Program-made: the position numbers and the translations under genes | Notes under the pieces: model-generated | Seen by the model: only the letters and a program-made list of their open reading frames with translations | Databases searched by the model: none | What the model was told of the DNA's origin: nothing | NCBI GenBank assembly: GCA_913776045.1 | Contig: CAJYOI010000039.1 | Coordinates: 1 to 64,000 of the forward strand | Source of the DNA: an uncultured Sphingomonas sp. | Lineage (GTDB): Bacteria; Pseudomonadota; Alphaproteobacteria; Sphingomonadales; Sphingomonadaceae | Direction: 5' to 3' | Length of the DNA: 64,000 nt | In this document: positions 39,348 through 48,012 of the stretch, in pieces | Layout of the letters: every line of letters begins with the position of its first letter | Position numbering within the stretch: the first letter of the stretch is position 1

Positions 39348-39713
39348 ATGACCCCGACCCCGACCCCGACCCCGACCCTCTACGGCATCCCCAACTGCGA
39401 TACGGTCAAGAAAGCCCGTACCTGGCTCGACACCCACGGAGTCGCCTACACCTTCCACGACTATAAGAAGCTCGGCGCCGATCGCGAAAAGCTCGCCGCC
39501 TGGGCTGGCGAAGTCGGCTGGGAAAAGCTGCTCAACCGCGCCGGAACCACGTTCCGCAAGCTGTCCGACGCCGACCGCGCCGATATCGATCAGGCGAAGG
39601 CCATCGAGCTGATGGTCGCGCAGCCGTCGCTCATCAAGCGGCCGGTGGTGGAGGGAGCGGGGGCCTTGCTCGTCGGGTTCAAGCCGGAGATGTACGAAGC
39701 CGCTTTCGCCTGA
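39348..39713 (+). CDS. ArsC/Spx-MgsR family protein (YffB-like)
   Basis: 121 residues, thioredoxin-like fold. YGIPNCDTVKKARTWLD holds the active Cys17 without a second Cys three residues on, as in YffB-type proteins, so it is not a proven arsenate reductase. PVVEGAGALLVGF near the end is typical. The N-terminus TPTPTPTPT is encoded by a six-base tandem repeat directly after the ATG. Confidence 0.85.
   Translation: MTPTPTPTPTLYGIPNCDTVKKARTWLDTHGVAYTFHDYKKLGADREKLAAWAGEVGWEKLLNRAGTTFRKLSDADRADIDQAKAIELMVAQPSLIKRPVVEGAGALLVGFKPEMYEAAFA
39351..39377. repeat. hexanucleotide tandem repeat at the start of the ArsC-like gene
   Basis: ACCCCG repeated four times plus ACC, in frame, encoding Thr-Pro pairs. 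Slippage would add or remove two residues. Confidence 0.85.
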
Positions 39714-39788
39714 TCCCAGGCTCGAACGCGGGCTGGTCGGAACGCTTTCGTTTCGATAGCTTGGCGGCCGAAGTTGGGGAGGATTGCA

Positions 39789-40229
39789 ATGGCGGTGATC
39801 GGTCGGGCGAAGGCGCCTGTGTGGCTCCGGATCGTGGCGGTGCTGCTGACGCTGTGGGGCGCGATGGGCGTGTTCGCCTGTATCCAGCAATTCCGGCTCG
39901 GCGCCGATGCGATGGGGCCGGCGGACGATTACTACCGCGCACTCTATGCCGCGCTGCCGGCGTGGTACAATATCGTCTATGCGGTCGCGGTCGGTATGGG
40001 TTTCATGGGCAGCGTCGCGCTGCTGATGCGCTCGCGGCTGGCGTGGTCGTTCTTCATCGTGTCGCTGATCGCGGTCGTCATCCAGTTCGGCTGGCTGTTC
40101 GCGACGACCGATATGATCGCGGTGCGCGGCTTTGCGGTGGCGGCGGGATTTCCGATCTTTATCCTGGTAGTCGCTCTGTTCCAGATCTGGCTCGCCGGGC
40201 TGGCGATCCGGCGGGGGTGGATCGGCTGA
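39789..40229 (+). CDS. hypothetical four-helix membrane protein
   Basis: 146 residues with four hydrophobic segments (about 13-33, 56-80, 88-106 and 114-138). GGGGAGGA before the ATG at 39789 supports translation. No motif that assigns a function; such proteins are common in sphingomonads near metabolic genes. It stands alone between the ArsC-like gene and a repeat element. Confidence 0.7.
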   Translation: MAVIGRAKAPVWLRIVAVLLTLWGAMGVFACIQQFRLGADAMGPADDYYRALYAALPAWYNIVYAVAVGMGFMGSVALLMRSRLAWSFFIVSLIAVVIQFGWLFATTDMIAVRGFAVAAGFPIFILVVALFQIWLAGLAIRRGWIG

Positions 40230-40352
40230 CCAATCCTCCTTTGCAAGGGGAGTTGGCCGGCGTAGCCGGACGGAGGGGGGCCACCTCTCGATAGCGCGAA
40301 ACCCCTCCGTCAGGCCTGCGGCCTGCCACCTCCCCTCGTAGGGGAGGATTGG
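40230..40352. repeat. palindromic repeat element before panB
   Basis: CCAATCCTCC... at 40230 and ...GGAGGATTGG ending at 40352 are inverted ends of about 23 bases with central mismatches. Between them are GGCCGGCGTAGCCGG and CCTCCGTCAGGCCTGCGG units, the same family as 28748-28872. Confidence 0.75.
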
Positions 40353-40435
40353 GGTAGAAACCATTTTCCTACATGGCCGCAATCTGCTTCACCCTGTCGG
40401 ATGGACCAGACGAATCCCTCGCGCCGCATCCGATC

Positions 40436-40496
40436 GTCAAAAGTGACAAAGGTGACGAAGGCGGACGAATTGACCGCGGTATCGCAACTTTTGGCC
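40436..40496 (+). repeat. dispersed repeat, copy 1
   Basis: The segment AAAAGTGACAAAGGTGACGA through CGCGGTATCGCAACTTTT matches in inverted orientation a segment at 47745-47812. About 60 bases are shared with a few differences. No gene is evident in this 200-base stretch before panB. Confidence 0.75.
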
Positions 40497-40547
40497 GCGG
40501 CGCAGCCCGCGCTGGACCCGGCGGACCCCGAAGCGTAGGCCGGTTTC

Positions 40548-41408
40548 ATGTCCACGACCTTCACCCTCGACACCGCGACCAGCCGCGCCAACCCGACGCC
40601 CGCGCCGATGAAGCGGCTGACCGTGCCGGCGATCCAGGGGCGCAAGGGCGGCGATCCGATCGTCATGCTGACGGCGTACACCGCGCGGATGGCGCAGCTG
40701 CTCGATCCGCACTGCGACATGCTGCTGGTCGGCGACAGCCTGGGCCAGGTGATCTACGGTCTGCCCTCCACGCTGTCCGTGACGCTCGACATGATGTGCG
40801 CGCATGGTGCCGCGGTGGTGCGGGGCAGCTATCACGCGGTCGTCGTCATCGACATGCCGTTCGGCACTTACGAAGCCTCGCCCGAGCAGGCCTTTGCCAG
40901 CGCTGCGCGGATCATGGCGGAAACCGGCGCGGCGGCGGTGAAGCTGGAGGGCGGGGCGGCGATGGCGCCGACCGTCGCTTTTCTGTCGCAGCGCGGGATT
41001 CCGGTGTGCGGCCATGTCGGCCTGACCCCGCAGGCGGTCAATGCGCTCGGCGGCTATGGCGCCCGCGGCCGCAGCGATGCGGAGGCGACGAAGATCCTCT
41101 CGGACGCAAAGGCTATCGCCGAGGCCGGCGCCTTCGCGCTGGTGGTCGAGGGCGTGATGGAAAGCCTGGCGAACGAGATCGTCGCGGCGGTCGCCTGTCC
41201 GCTGATCGGCATCGGCGCATCAGCCAAGTGCGACGGACAGGTGCTGGTGACCGAGGATATGCTTGGTTTGTTCGAACGCACGCCGCGCTTCGTAAAGACC
41301 TATGACGACTTGGCCGGCCGCATTTCCGCCGCGGTCGGTGCCTATGCCGACGAGGTGCGCGCGCGCAGCTTCCCCGGCGACGCGCAGGTCTACCGTCCCA
41401 AGGCGTGA
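40548..41408 (+). CDS. panB: 3-methyl-2-oxobutanoate hydroxymethyltransferase
   Basis: 286 residues. First step of pantothenate synthesis: adds a hydroxymethyl group from methylene-THF to 2-oxoisovalerate. [15 protein letters not shown] and the metal-ligand segment [14 protein letters not shown] are family signatures, as is VKLEGG and the general length. panC is not adjacent. The N-terminal 20 residues are a Thr/Ala tail before the core. Confidence 0.97.
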   Translation: MSTTFTLDTATSRANPTPAPMKRLTVPAIQGRKGGDPIVMLTAYTARMAQLLDPHCDMLLVGDSLGQVIYGLPSTLSVTLDMMCAHGAAVVRGSYHAVVVIDMPFGTYEASPEQAFASAARIMAETGAAAVKLEGGAAMAPTVAFLSQRGIPVCGHVGLTPQAVNALGGYGARGRSDAEATKILSDAKAIAEAGAFALVVEGVMESLANEIVAAVACPLIGIGASAKCDGQVLVTEDMLGLFERTPRFVKTYDDLAGRISAAVGAYADEVRARSFPGDAQVYRPKA

Positions 41409-41474
41409 GTCAGCTTCCGTTTCCCGTTTCCCGCGGCTAAGGCTGCGCGCTGTTTCCTTTGGAGTGTCCCTGAC

Positions 41475-42176
41475 GTGGCGTTGACCCCGCAATCGAACGA
41501 AGCCTTCCTGCGCGAGGTCGACGAGGAGCTGCGTCGCGAGGAAGCGATCAAGCTGTGGAAGCGCTGGGGCATCGTCATCGTCGCCGTAATCGTCGCTGCG
41601 CTGGTCGCGCTGGCCGGCTGGCTGTGGTGGCAGTCGCACCAGAAGAATGTCGCGGGCGAACAGGGCATCCAGTTCAACCAGGCGATGGATGCCCTGGGCA
41701 ACCAGCAACCGGACAAGGCCGCACCGATCCTCGCCGATCTGGCGAAGAACGGGACCGAGGGCTATGCCGCGCTCGCCAAGTTCACTCAGGCCGACATCGC
41801 GCTGCAGAAGCAGGATCTGAAAGGCGCAGCGAAGCTGTTTTCCGAGGTCGCCGCCGACACCGGCAACGCGCAGCCGCTGCGCGACCTGGCGCTCGTCCGC
41901 CAGACTTTGGCCGAATATGATACGCTCCAGCCGCAGGTCGTGATCGACCGACTCCGCCCGCTGGCGGTGAAGGGCAACCCCTATTACGGCACGGCGGGCG
42001 AGATGACCGCGGTTGCGCACTTGCGGATGAACCGCCGCGACCTGGCTGGACGGATGTTCGGCGAAATCGCGCGTGATGAAAATGTCCCGGCCTCGATCCG
42101 TCAACGCGCGGTTCAGATGGCGGGTGTTCTGGGTGTCGATGCCGTCGACCAAGCTGAGGAAAAGAAGGCAGGATGA
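41475..42176 (+). CDS. YfgM-like membrane-anchored TPR protein
   Basis: 233 residues, GTG start. A cytoplasmic N-terminus (REVDEELRREEAIKLWKRWG), one membrane helix at about 32-52, and a periplasmic TPR-like domain rich in Ala. In E. coli YfgM works with PpiD at the Sec translocon and lies before bamB, the same order as here. The stop overlaps the bamB start (ATGA), so the two are coupled. Confidence 0.9.
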   Translation: MALTPQSNEAFLREVDEELRREEAIKLWKRWGIVIVAVIVAALVALAGWLWWQSHQKNVAGEQGIQFNQAMDALGNQQPDKAAPILADLAKNGTEGYAALAKFTQADIALQKQDLKGAAKLFSEVAADTGNAQPLRDLALVRQTLAEYDTLQPQVVIDRLRPLAVKGNPYYGTAGEMTAVAHLRMNRRDLAGRMFGEIARDENVPASIRQRAVQMAGVLGVDAVDQAEEKKAG

Positions 42177-43504
42177 AGTCGTACGTTCGGACCACCGCGG
42201 CGATCGCGCTGATCGTCAGCCTGGGTGGCTGCGGAGTCTTCAAGGGGTCGGCGAAGAAAACGCCGGTGCTCGGCGATCGCGTGCCGATCCTGATGACCGA
42301 GAATTCGATCGACGTCGATCGGACGATCGCGAACATCGAAGTCGTCGTGCCGCTGGCGACCGCCAATGACGCCTGGAATCAGCCGGGTGGCAATGCCGCG
42401 AAGGCAATGGGCCATGTCGCCCTGGCCGACGCGCCGTCGCGCGCCTGGTCGATCGAGATTCCCGGCGGCGACAAGCGCACGCGCCTGGCCGCCGCCCCGG
42501 TGGTCGATGCCGGCAAGCTGTACGTCACCGACACCGCAGGTGCCGTCCATGCCTATGCCGCCGACACCGGCGCGACGCTGTGGACCGCGCAGACCGTCAA
42601 GGACGACGTGAACACCCGCGCCCGCTTCGGCGGCGGCGTGAGTGTCGAAGGCGGCAAGGCGTTTGCGACCAACGGTCTGGGCGATGTCGTCGCGTTCGAC
42701 GCGAACACCGGTGCGGAACTGTGGCGCTCGAAGCCCGGCGGTCCGCTGCGTGGCGCGCCGACGCTGGCGAACGATCAGGTCTATGTGCTCAGCCAGGATA
42801 ACCAGCTGTTCGCGCTGAACCAGTCGGACGGCAAGATCGCCTGGACGTCGTCGGGCAGCCTCGAATCGCAGGGCGTGTTCGGCGTGGCGGCGCCAGCCGC
42901 GGCCCAGGGTACCGTCGTCGCGGGCTTCTCGAGCGGCGAACTCAACGCCTATCGCTATGAGAACGGCCGGACGTTGTGGGCCGACGCGCTGTCGCGCTCC
43001 AGCATGTCGACCAGCGTGTCGGCGCTCTCGGACATCGACGCCGAACCGGTGATCGACCAGGGCAAGCTCTACGCCATCGGCCAGGGCGGCCGCATGGTCG
43101 CGCTCGACGTCTCGACCGGCCAGCGCCTGTGGGAGCAGAACCTCGCCGGCATCTCGACGCCCTGGGTGTCGGGCGAGTGGATCTTCGTCGTTACAGACGA
43201 CGCCCGCCTGATCTGCCTGGCGCGCGCCTCTGGCAAGATCCGCTGGATCAGCCAGTTGCGCAAGTATCGCGTCGAAAAGAAGAAGACGCAGAAGGATCCG
43301 GTGTCGTGGATCGGCCCGGTTCTGGCGGGCAATAAGCTGTGGCTGGCCAATTCGCTGGGCGAAGTCGTCTCGGCATCGGTCACCGATGGTGCGGTCCAGA
43401 CGACGATTCCTGTCAAGAAGGCGGTGTTCAGCCTGTCGCCGATCGTCGCCAACCAGACCTTGTACCTGTTGTCGGACGAAGGGACGCTGGTCGCCTATCG
43501 GTGA
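42173..43504 (+). CDS. bamB: outer membrane assembly lipoprotein BamB
   Basis: 443 residues. Lipoprotein signal with lipidated Cys20 (VSLGGC). The rest is an eight-bladed PQQ-type propeller, with repeats such as GKLYVTDTAGAVHAY and VYVLSQDNQLFALN. BamB supports BamA in folding outer membrane beta-barrels. Same order as in many proteobacteria: yfgM, bamB, der. Confidence 0.95.
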   Translation: MKSYVRTTAAIALIVSLGGCGVFKGSAKKTPVLGDRVPILMTENSIDVDRTIANIEVVVPLATANDAWNQPGGNAAKAMGHVALADAPSRAWSIEIPGGDKRTRLAAAPVVDAGKLYVTDTAGAVHAYAADTGATLWTAQTVKDDVNTRARFGGGVSVEGGKAFATNGLGDVVAFDANTGAELWRSKPGGPLRGAPTLANDQVYVLSQDNQLFALNQSDGKIAWTSSGSLESQGVFGVAAPAAAQGTVVAGFSSGELNAYRYENGRTLWADALSRSSMSTSVSALSDIDAEPVIDQGKLYAIGQGGRMVALDVSTGQRLWEQNLAGISTPWVSGEWIFVVTDDARLICLARASGKIRWISQLRKYRVEKKKTQKDPVSWIGPVLAGNKLWLANSLGEVVSASVTDGAVQTTIPVKKAVFSLSPIVANQTLYLLSDEGTLVAYR

Positions 43505-43630
43505 CACGCCGACCCCGTTCGAATTTTCCCGAGCCCCGGTCGCCACGGTGACCGGGGCTCTGCCATTTTTCCGTTCTGCTCGAACGGTGCTAAGGGTGCC
43601 CATGTACCCGATCTCGGATTGCTGATACCC

Positions 43631-44998
43631 ATGCCCCTTCCTACCGTCGCCATCATCGGGCGCCCCAATGTCGGCAAGTCGACGCTGTTCAATCGCCTGG
43701 TCGGCAAGCGGCTGGCGCTGGTGGATGACCAGCCGGGCGTGACCCGCGACCGGCGCGAGGGCGATGCGACCCTGCTCGGCATGGATTTCCGCATCGTCGA
43801 CACGGCGGGCTTCGAGGACAAGGAAGTCGCGACCCTTCCAGGCCGGATGCGCGTGCAGACCGAAGCCGCGGTCGAGGACGCCGACGTCGCCCTCTTCATG
43901 GTCGACGCCCGCGCCGGCGTCGTGCCACTCGATGAAGAGATCGCTCGCTGGCTGCGCGGCACCGACACGCCGATCGTGCTGGTGGCCAACAAGGCCGAGG
44001 GGCGGGCGGGCGAATCGGGCGTGATCGAGGCGATGGCGTTGGGCTTCGGCGAACCGGTCCAGCTGTCGGCCGAACACGGCGAGGGCATTGTCGAACTGTT
44101 CGAGGCGCTGCGTCCGCTGATCGAACGCGACGAAGATGAGGTCGAGGAAGAAGACCCCGACGCCCCCGACGCGCCGCTGAAGCTCGCCATCGTCGGGCGT
44201 CCGAACGCGGGGAAATCGACGCTGATCAACCGCATCCTCGGGCAGGACCGGCTGATCACCGGGCCGGAGGCCGGCATCACCCGCGATTCGATCGCGATCG
44301 ACTGGACCTGGAACGGTCCCGATGGCCCGCGCCCGGTGCGGCTGATCGACACCGCCGGCATGCGCAAGAAGGCCCGGGTGCAGGAAAAGCTCGAAAAGCT
44401 GTCGGTGATGGACGCCCTCCGGGCGGTCGACTTCGCCGAGGTCGTCGTGCTGATGATCGACGCGACCCGCGGGTTGGAGGTCCAGGACCTGAAGATCGCC
44501 GACCGCGCGCTGCAAGAGGGGCGCGCGCTGGTCGTCGCGCTGAACAAATGGGATGTCGCGGAAAACGCCTCCAGCCTGTTCAACGGCATCAAGGCGGCGC
44601 TCGACGAAGGCCTGTCGCAGGCCAAGGGCGTGCCGGTGCTGACCGTGTCCGGCGCGACTGGCAAAGGGATCGACGTGCTGCTGAAGGTCGCGTTCGAAAC
44701 CCGCGAGGCGTGGTCGCGCCGTGTGTCGACCGGCCAACTCAACCGCTGGTTCGAACGCGCCATCGAAGCCAACCCGCCGCCCGCGCCCGGCGGCAAGCGG
44801 ATCAAGCCGCGGTACATGACGCAGGTGAACACCCGCCCGCCCGCGTTCGTGCTGTTCGGCACCCGCGTCGACCTTCTGCCCGAAAGCTACCGTCGCTATC
44901 TGGTCAATGGCCTGCGCAAGGAGTTCGATTTCGGCGCGGTGCCGGTGCGCCTGAGCCTGCGCGCGCCGAAGAACCCGTTCGACCATAGCAAGGACTGA
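43631..44998 (+). CDS. der: ribosome-assembly GTPase Der (EngA)
   Basis: 455 residues with two GTPase domains in tandem: GRPNVGKSTLF near residue 11 and GRPNAGKSTLIN near 192, separated by an acidic linker (RDEDEVEEEDPDAP), and a C-terminal KH-like domain. It is needed for 50S maturation. The ATG at 43631 is preferred to a TTG four codons earlier because MPLPTVAIIGRPN matches the family. Confidence 0.98.
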   Translation: MPLPTVAIIGRPNVGKSTLFNRLVGKRLALVDDQPGVTRDRREGDATLLGMDFRIVDTAGFEDKEVATLPGRMRVQTEAAVEDADVALFMVDARAGVVPLDEEIARWLRGTDTPIVLVANKAEGRAGESGVIEAMALGFGEPVQLSAEHGEGIVELFEALRPLIERDEDEVEEEDPDAPDAPLKLAIVGRPNAGKSTLINRILGQDRLITGPEAGITRDSIAIDWTWNGPDGPRPVRLIDTAGMRKKARVQEKLEKLSVMDALRAVDFAEVVVLMIDATRGLEVQDLKIADRALQEGRALVVALNKWDVAENASSLFNGIKAALDEGLSQAKGVPVLTVSGATGKGIDVLLKVAFETREAWSRRVSTGQLNRWFERAIEANPPPAPGGKRIKPRYMTQVNTRPPAFVLFGTRVDLLPESYRRYLVNGLRKEFDFGAVPVRLSLRAPKNPFDHSKD

Positions 44999-45006
44999 TC
45001 GCGCCA

Positions 45007-45207
45007 GTGCGGATCGACGCCCGCGGCATGCGCTGCCCGTGGCCCGCGCTGCGGCTGGCCAAGGCGCTCAGGACGGCGGAGGGGCCGGTCGAGGTGCTGG
45101 CCGACGATCCCGTAGCGCCGCGGGAATTGGCGGCGGTCGCGGCGGCGAATCTATGGTCGTTGGAAACCATAGCCGACGGTCATTTTCGAGCTGTACGAAC
45201 GCCGTAA
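45007..45207 (+). CDS. TusA-like sulfurtransferase
   Basis: 66 residues, GTG start, eight bases after der. The TusA motif is GMRCPWPALRLAKAL with Cys10 as the persulfide carrier. TusA relays sulfur for tRNA thiolation and molybdenum cofactor synthesis; which one here is unknown. Translation may be coupled with der. Confidence 0.8.
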   Translation: MRIDARGMRCPWPALRLAKALRTAEGPVEVLADDPVAPRELAAVAAANLWSLETIADGHFRAVRTP

Positions 45208-45283
45208 AATCAACGGCCTGTTTACCTGCGCCCCCTAAATCGGTGGAACTGACCGGTGCACTGGCGCACCGCGGAGTGGGCAT

Positions 45284-45703
45284 ATGGCGACCGCGATTCC
45301 TGACGAAACTGTGATCGACTGGGCTGCACTGTCGGCGGCGCGGGTTGAACTCGGTGCGAATTTCGTGCGCATTCTCGGCTATTTCCGCGAGGATGGTGAG
45401 AAGTCGGTCGCCGCGATCGAGGCCGCGATGCGGGCCGACAATGCCGCCGCGATGGTCATCCCGGCGCATACGTTGAAGGGCGAATCGGCACAGTTCGGAG
45501 CCGAGCTTCTCTCCGCGCGCGCCGAGGCGATCGAGGCGATCGCCCGGGATTGCGTCGAAACGCACGACACGCCGCAGGAGGCGCTGGAGCATGTCGCGGG
45601 CTTGCGCGCATTGTTCGAAGAGACGCTGAGCTTGCTGGAGCGCGAAACCAGCCCGTTAGTCGAACGTCGCCCGGTCGCCGGCTTCGGACGCCGCGCCCTG
45701 TAA
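45284..45703 (+). CDS. histidine phosphotransfer (Hpt) domain protein
   Basis: 139 residues. The phosphoacceptor is His62 in IPAHTLKGESAQFG, within a four-helix bundle. Free Hpt proteins pass phosphate between hybrid kinases and response regulators. No hybrid kinase is near; the C-terminus is a short Arg-rich tail. In sphingomonads small Hpt proteins near der are seen, but the partner is unknown. Confidence 0.85.
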   Translation: MATAIPDETVIDWAALSAARVELGANFVRILGYFREDGEKSVAAIEAAMRADNAAAMVIPAHTLKGESAQFGAELLSARAEAIEAIARDCVETHDTPQEALEHVAGLRALFEETLSLLERETSPLVERRPVAGFGRRAL

Positions 45704-45759
45704 AATCGCTTCCCTCCCACCCGACGCTTGCTATTGTCGGACAAAATGGGAGGGGTGTG

Positions 45760-46062
45760 ATGGAGTCTTACGAAGCGATCGTTCGCGATCCGCGCTACCA
45801 ATCGCTACTGAAGCGGCGAGGGCGTTTCGCCACGGGGCTGACCACGATCATCCTGATCGCTTATTTCGGGTTCGTCGGGCTGGTCGCGTTTGACAAGCCG
45901 CTGCTCGGCGCGTCGTTGTCGGGCGGAGCGACGTCGGTCGGCATTCCGGTCGGGCTCGGCCTCATCATCCTGTCGATCGTGCTGACCGGGCTGTATGTCC
46001 GCCGCGCCAATGGTGAGTTCGACGCTGATCTGGCCGCGATCCGTGCGGAGCATGACGCATGA
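45760..46062 (+). CDS. DUF485 inner membrane protein paired with ActP
   Basis: 100 residues, two membrane helices (about 26-46 and 62-82), with the DUF485 start [23 protein letters not shown]485 proteins (YjcH in E. coli) precede acetate permease genes. GGGAGGGG lies before the ATG; ATGA overlap with actP makes them a coupled pair. Confidence 0.93.
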   Translation: MESYEAIVRDPRYQSLLKRRGRFATGLTTIILIAYFGFVGLVAFDKPLLGASLSGGATSVGIPVGLGLIILSIVLTGLYVRRANGEFDADLAAIRAEHDA

Positions 46063-47708
46063 GCCCGCGCTGGCTGATCGCCGCCGCACTGATCTGCGCC
46101 GGCACCGCGGCGTCCGCCCACGCCGTTGCCCCGGCGGTGCAGCAGGCGACCAACTGGACCGCGATTGCCATGTTCGCGGCGTTCGTCGTCGCGACATTGG
46201 GCATCACGCGCTGGGCCGCCGGCAAGACCAAGACCGCAGCCGATTTCTACACGGCGGGCGGTGGCATCACCGGCTTCCAGAACGGCCTGGCGATCGCCGG
46301 CGACTATATGTCCGCGGCCTCCTTCCTGGGGATTTCCGCGCAGATCTACACCGATGGTTACGACGGGCTGATCTATTCGATCGGCTTCCTGGTCGGCTGG
46401 CCGATCCTGCTGTTCCTGATGGCGGAGCGGCTGCGCAACCTCGGCCGCTTCACCTTCGCCGACGTCGCCTCGTTCCGCTTCGCGCAGACGCCGGTCCGGA
46501 CGTTCGCGGCGATTTCGACGCTGGCGGTCGTGCTATTCTACCTGATCGCCCAGATGGTCGGGGCGGGGCAACTGATCAAGCTGCTCTTCGGCCTGCCATA
46601 CCCTTATGCGGTTGGCATCGTCGGCGTGCTGATGACCTGTTACGTCCTGTTCGGCGGCATGACCGCGACGACATGGGTTCAGATCGTGAAGGCCGCGCTG
46701 CTGCTGGGCGCGGCGAGCTTCATCGCCATTGCCGTGCTTTGGCGCTTCAATTTCTCGCCCGAAGCCTTGTTCGCTCGCGCGGTCGAAGTGAAGGGCACGT
46801 CGGCGATCATGGGGCCGGGCGGGTTCATCAAGGATCCGATCAGCGCGATCTCGCTCGGCATGGCGCTGATGTTCGGCACCGCGGGGCTGCCGCACATCCT
46901 GATGCGCTTCTTCACCGTCCCCGATGCCAAGGCGGCGCGGACGTCGGTGCTGTGGGCGACGGGGTGGATCGGCTATTTCTACTGCCTGACCTTCATCATC
47001 GGGTTCGGCGCGATCGTGCTGGTCGCCACCGATCCGTCCTTCCTGGACGCCGACGGCGCGCTCAGGGGCGGGACGAACATGGCGGCGATCCATCTGGCGC
47101 AGGCGGTCGGTGGCAACCTGTTCCTGGGCTTCATCTCCGCGGTCGCCTTCGCGACGATCCTGGCGGTGGTCGCCGGGCTGACGCTGTCGGGCGCGTCGGC
47201 GGTGAGCCATGACCTCTACGCCAGCGTCTTCAAGCGTGGCGTGGCCGATACAGCGTCGGAACTGCGCGTCTCGCGGATCACCGTGCTGGTCCTCGCGGCC
47301 GTGGCCATTGCGCTCGGCATTGCGTTCGAGAAGCAGAACGTCGCCTTCATGGTCAGCCTGGCGTTCGCGCTCGCGGCGTCGGGCAATTTCCCGGTGCTGC
47401 TGCTGTCCCTGCTGTGGAGCGGCTGCACGACGCGCGGCGTCGTCGCGGGCGGGCTGTCGGGCGTCGTGCTGGCGTTCGTGCTGACCGTGCTGTCGCCAGC
47501 GGTGTGGGTGAAGGTGCTGGGCTATCCAGAGGCGATCTTCCCCTATGGCTCGCCGGCGATCTTCTCGATGCCGGTGGCGTTCTTCGTCATCTGGCTGGTA
47601 TCGGCGACCGATCGCAGCGGCCGGGCGGCGGGGGATCGCGACGGTTTTGTCGCGCAGCAGGTGCGGCAGGAGACGGGGATCGGTGCGGCGGGAGCGTCGG
47701 CGCACTGA
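46059..47708 (+). CDS. actP: cation/acetate symporter ActP
   Basis: 549 residues, sodium:solute symporter family, about 13 helices and an N-terminal signal peptide ([22 protein letters not shown]). [32 protein letters not shown] is the family signature region. Imports acetate and similar short acids with sodium. No acs gene is nearby. Confidence 0.95.
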   Translation: MSPRWLIAAALICAGTAASAHAVAPAVQQATNWTAIAMFAAFVVATLGITRWAAGKTKTAADFYTAGGGITGFQNGLAIAGDYMSAASFLGISAQIYTDGYDGLIYSIGFLVGWPILLFLMAERLRNLGRFTFADVASFRFAQTPVRTFAAISTLAVVLFYLIAQMVGAGQLIKLLFGLPYPYAVGIVGVLMTCYVLFGGMTATTWVQIVKAALLLGAASFIAIAVLWRFNFSPEALFARAVEVKGTSAIMGPGGFIKDPISAISLGMALMFGTAGLPHILMRFFTVPDAKAARTSVLWATGWIGYFYCLTFIIGFGAIVLVATDPSFLDADGALRGGTNMAAIHLAQAVGGNLFLGFISAVAFATILAVVAGLTLSGASAVSHDLYASVFKRGVADTASELRVSRITVLVLAAVAIALGIAFEKQNVAFMVSLAFALAASGNFPVLLLSLLWSGCTTRGVVAGGLSGVVLAFVLTVLSPAVWVKVLGYPEAIFPYGSPAIFSMPVAFFVIWLVSATDRSGRAAGDRDGFVAQQVRQETGIGAAGASAH

Positions 47709-47744
47709 GCCTTCGACCGCTCCGGAGCGGGATGGCATCCCGCT

Positions 47745-47812
47745 CAAAAGTTGCGATACCGCGGTCTATTCGTCAGCCTTCGTCACTTTCGTCACTTTTG
47801 TCACTTTTGGGC
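47745..47812 (-). repeat. dispersed repeat, copy 2, in the actP-TonB receptor gap
   Basis: AAAAGTTGCGATACCGCGGT through TCACTTTTGTCACTTTT is the inverted counterpart of 40436-40496. The rest of the 304-base gap (47709-48012) shows no gene, promoter or terminator that I can support. Confidence 0.75.
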
Positions 47813-48012
47813 AAGGGGTCGCGGTGTCGGGCGCGGGCGGGGCTTCACAGGTTCAAGGAGCGGCGGCCGTTTTTCAGGCGTCTTACTGATCGAAGCAAAT
47901 GGATTCCAACATTGCAACCGGTGGGTGGACGGTCGCGATACGACGCGAGCGTCCTTCCAGCCGGATAGCGTCGCAACCTGGAAAAAGCTGAGGGTTGGGT
48001 GGCGCCCGGCCC

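Noticed and set aside
39348-39713. true arsenate reductase
   Set aside because: Only the single Cys of YffB/Spx-type proteins is visible and no ars genes are near; the general family name is safer.
42113-44986. 957-codon open frame opposite bamB and der
   Set aside because: Covers two well-recognised genes and has no motif; a shadow frame.
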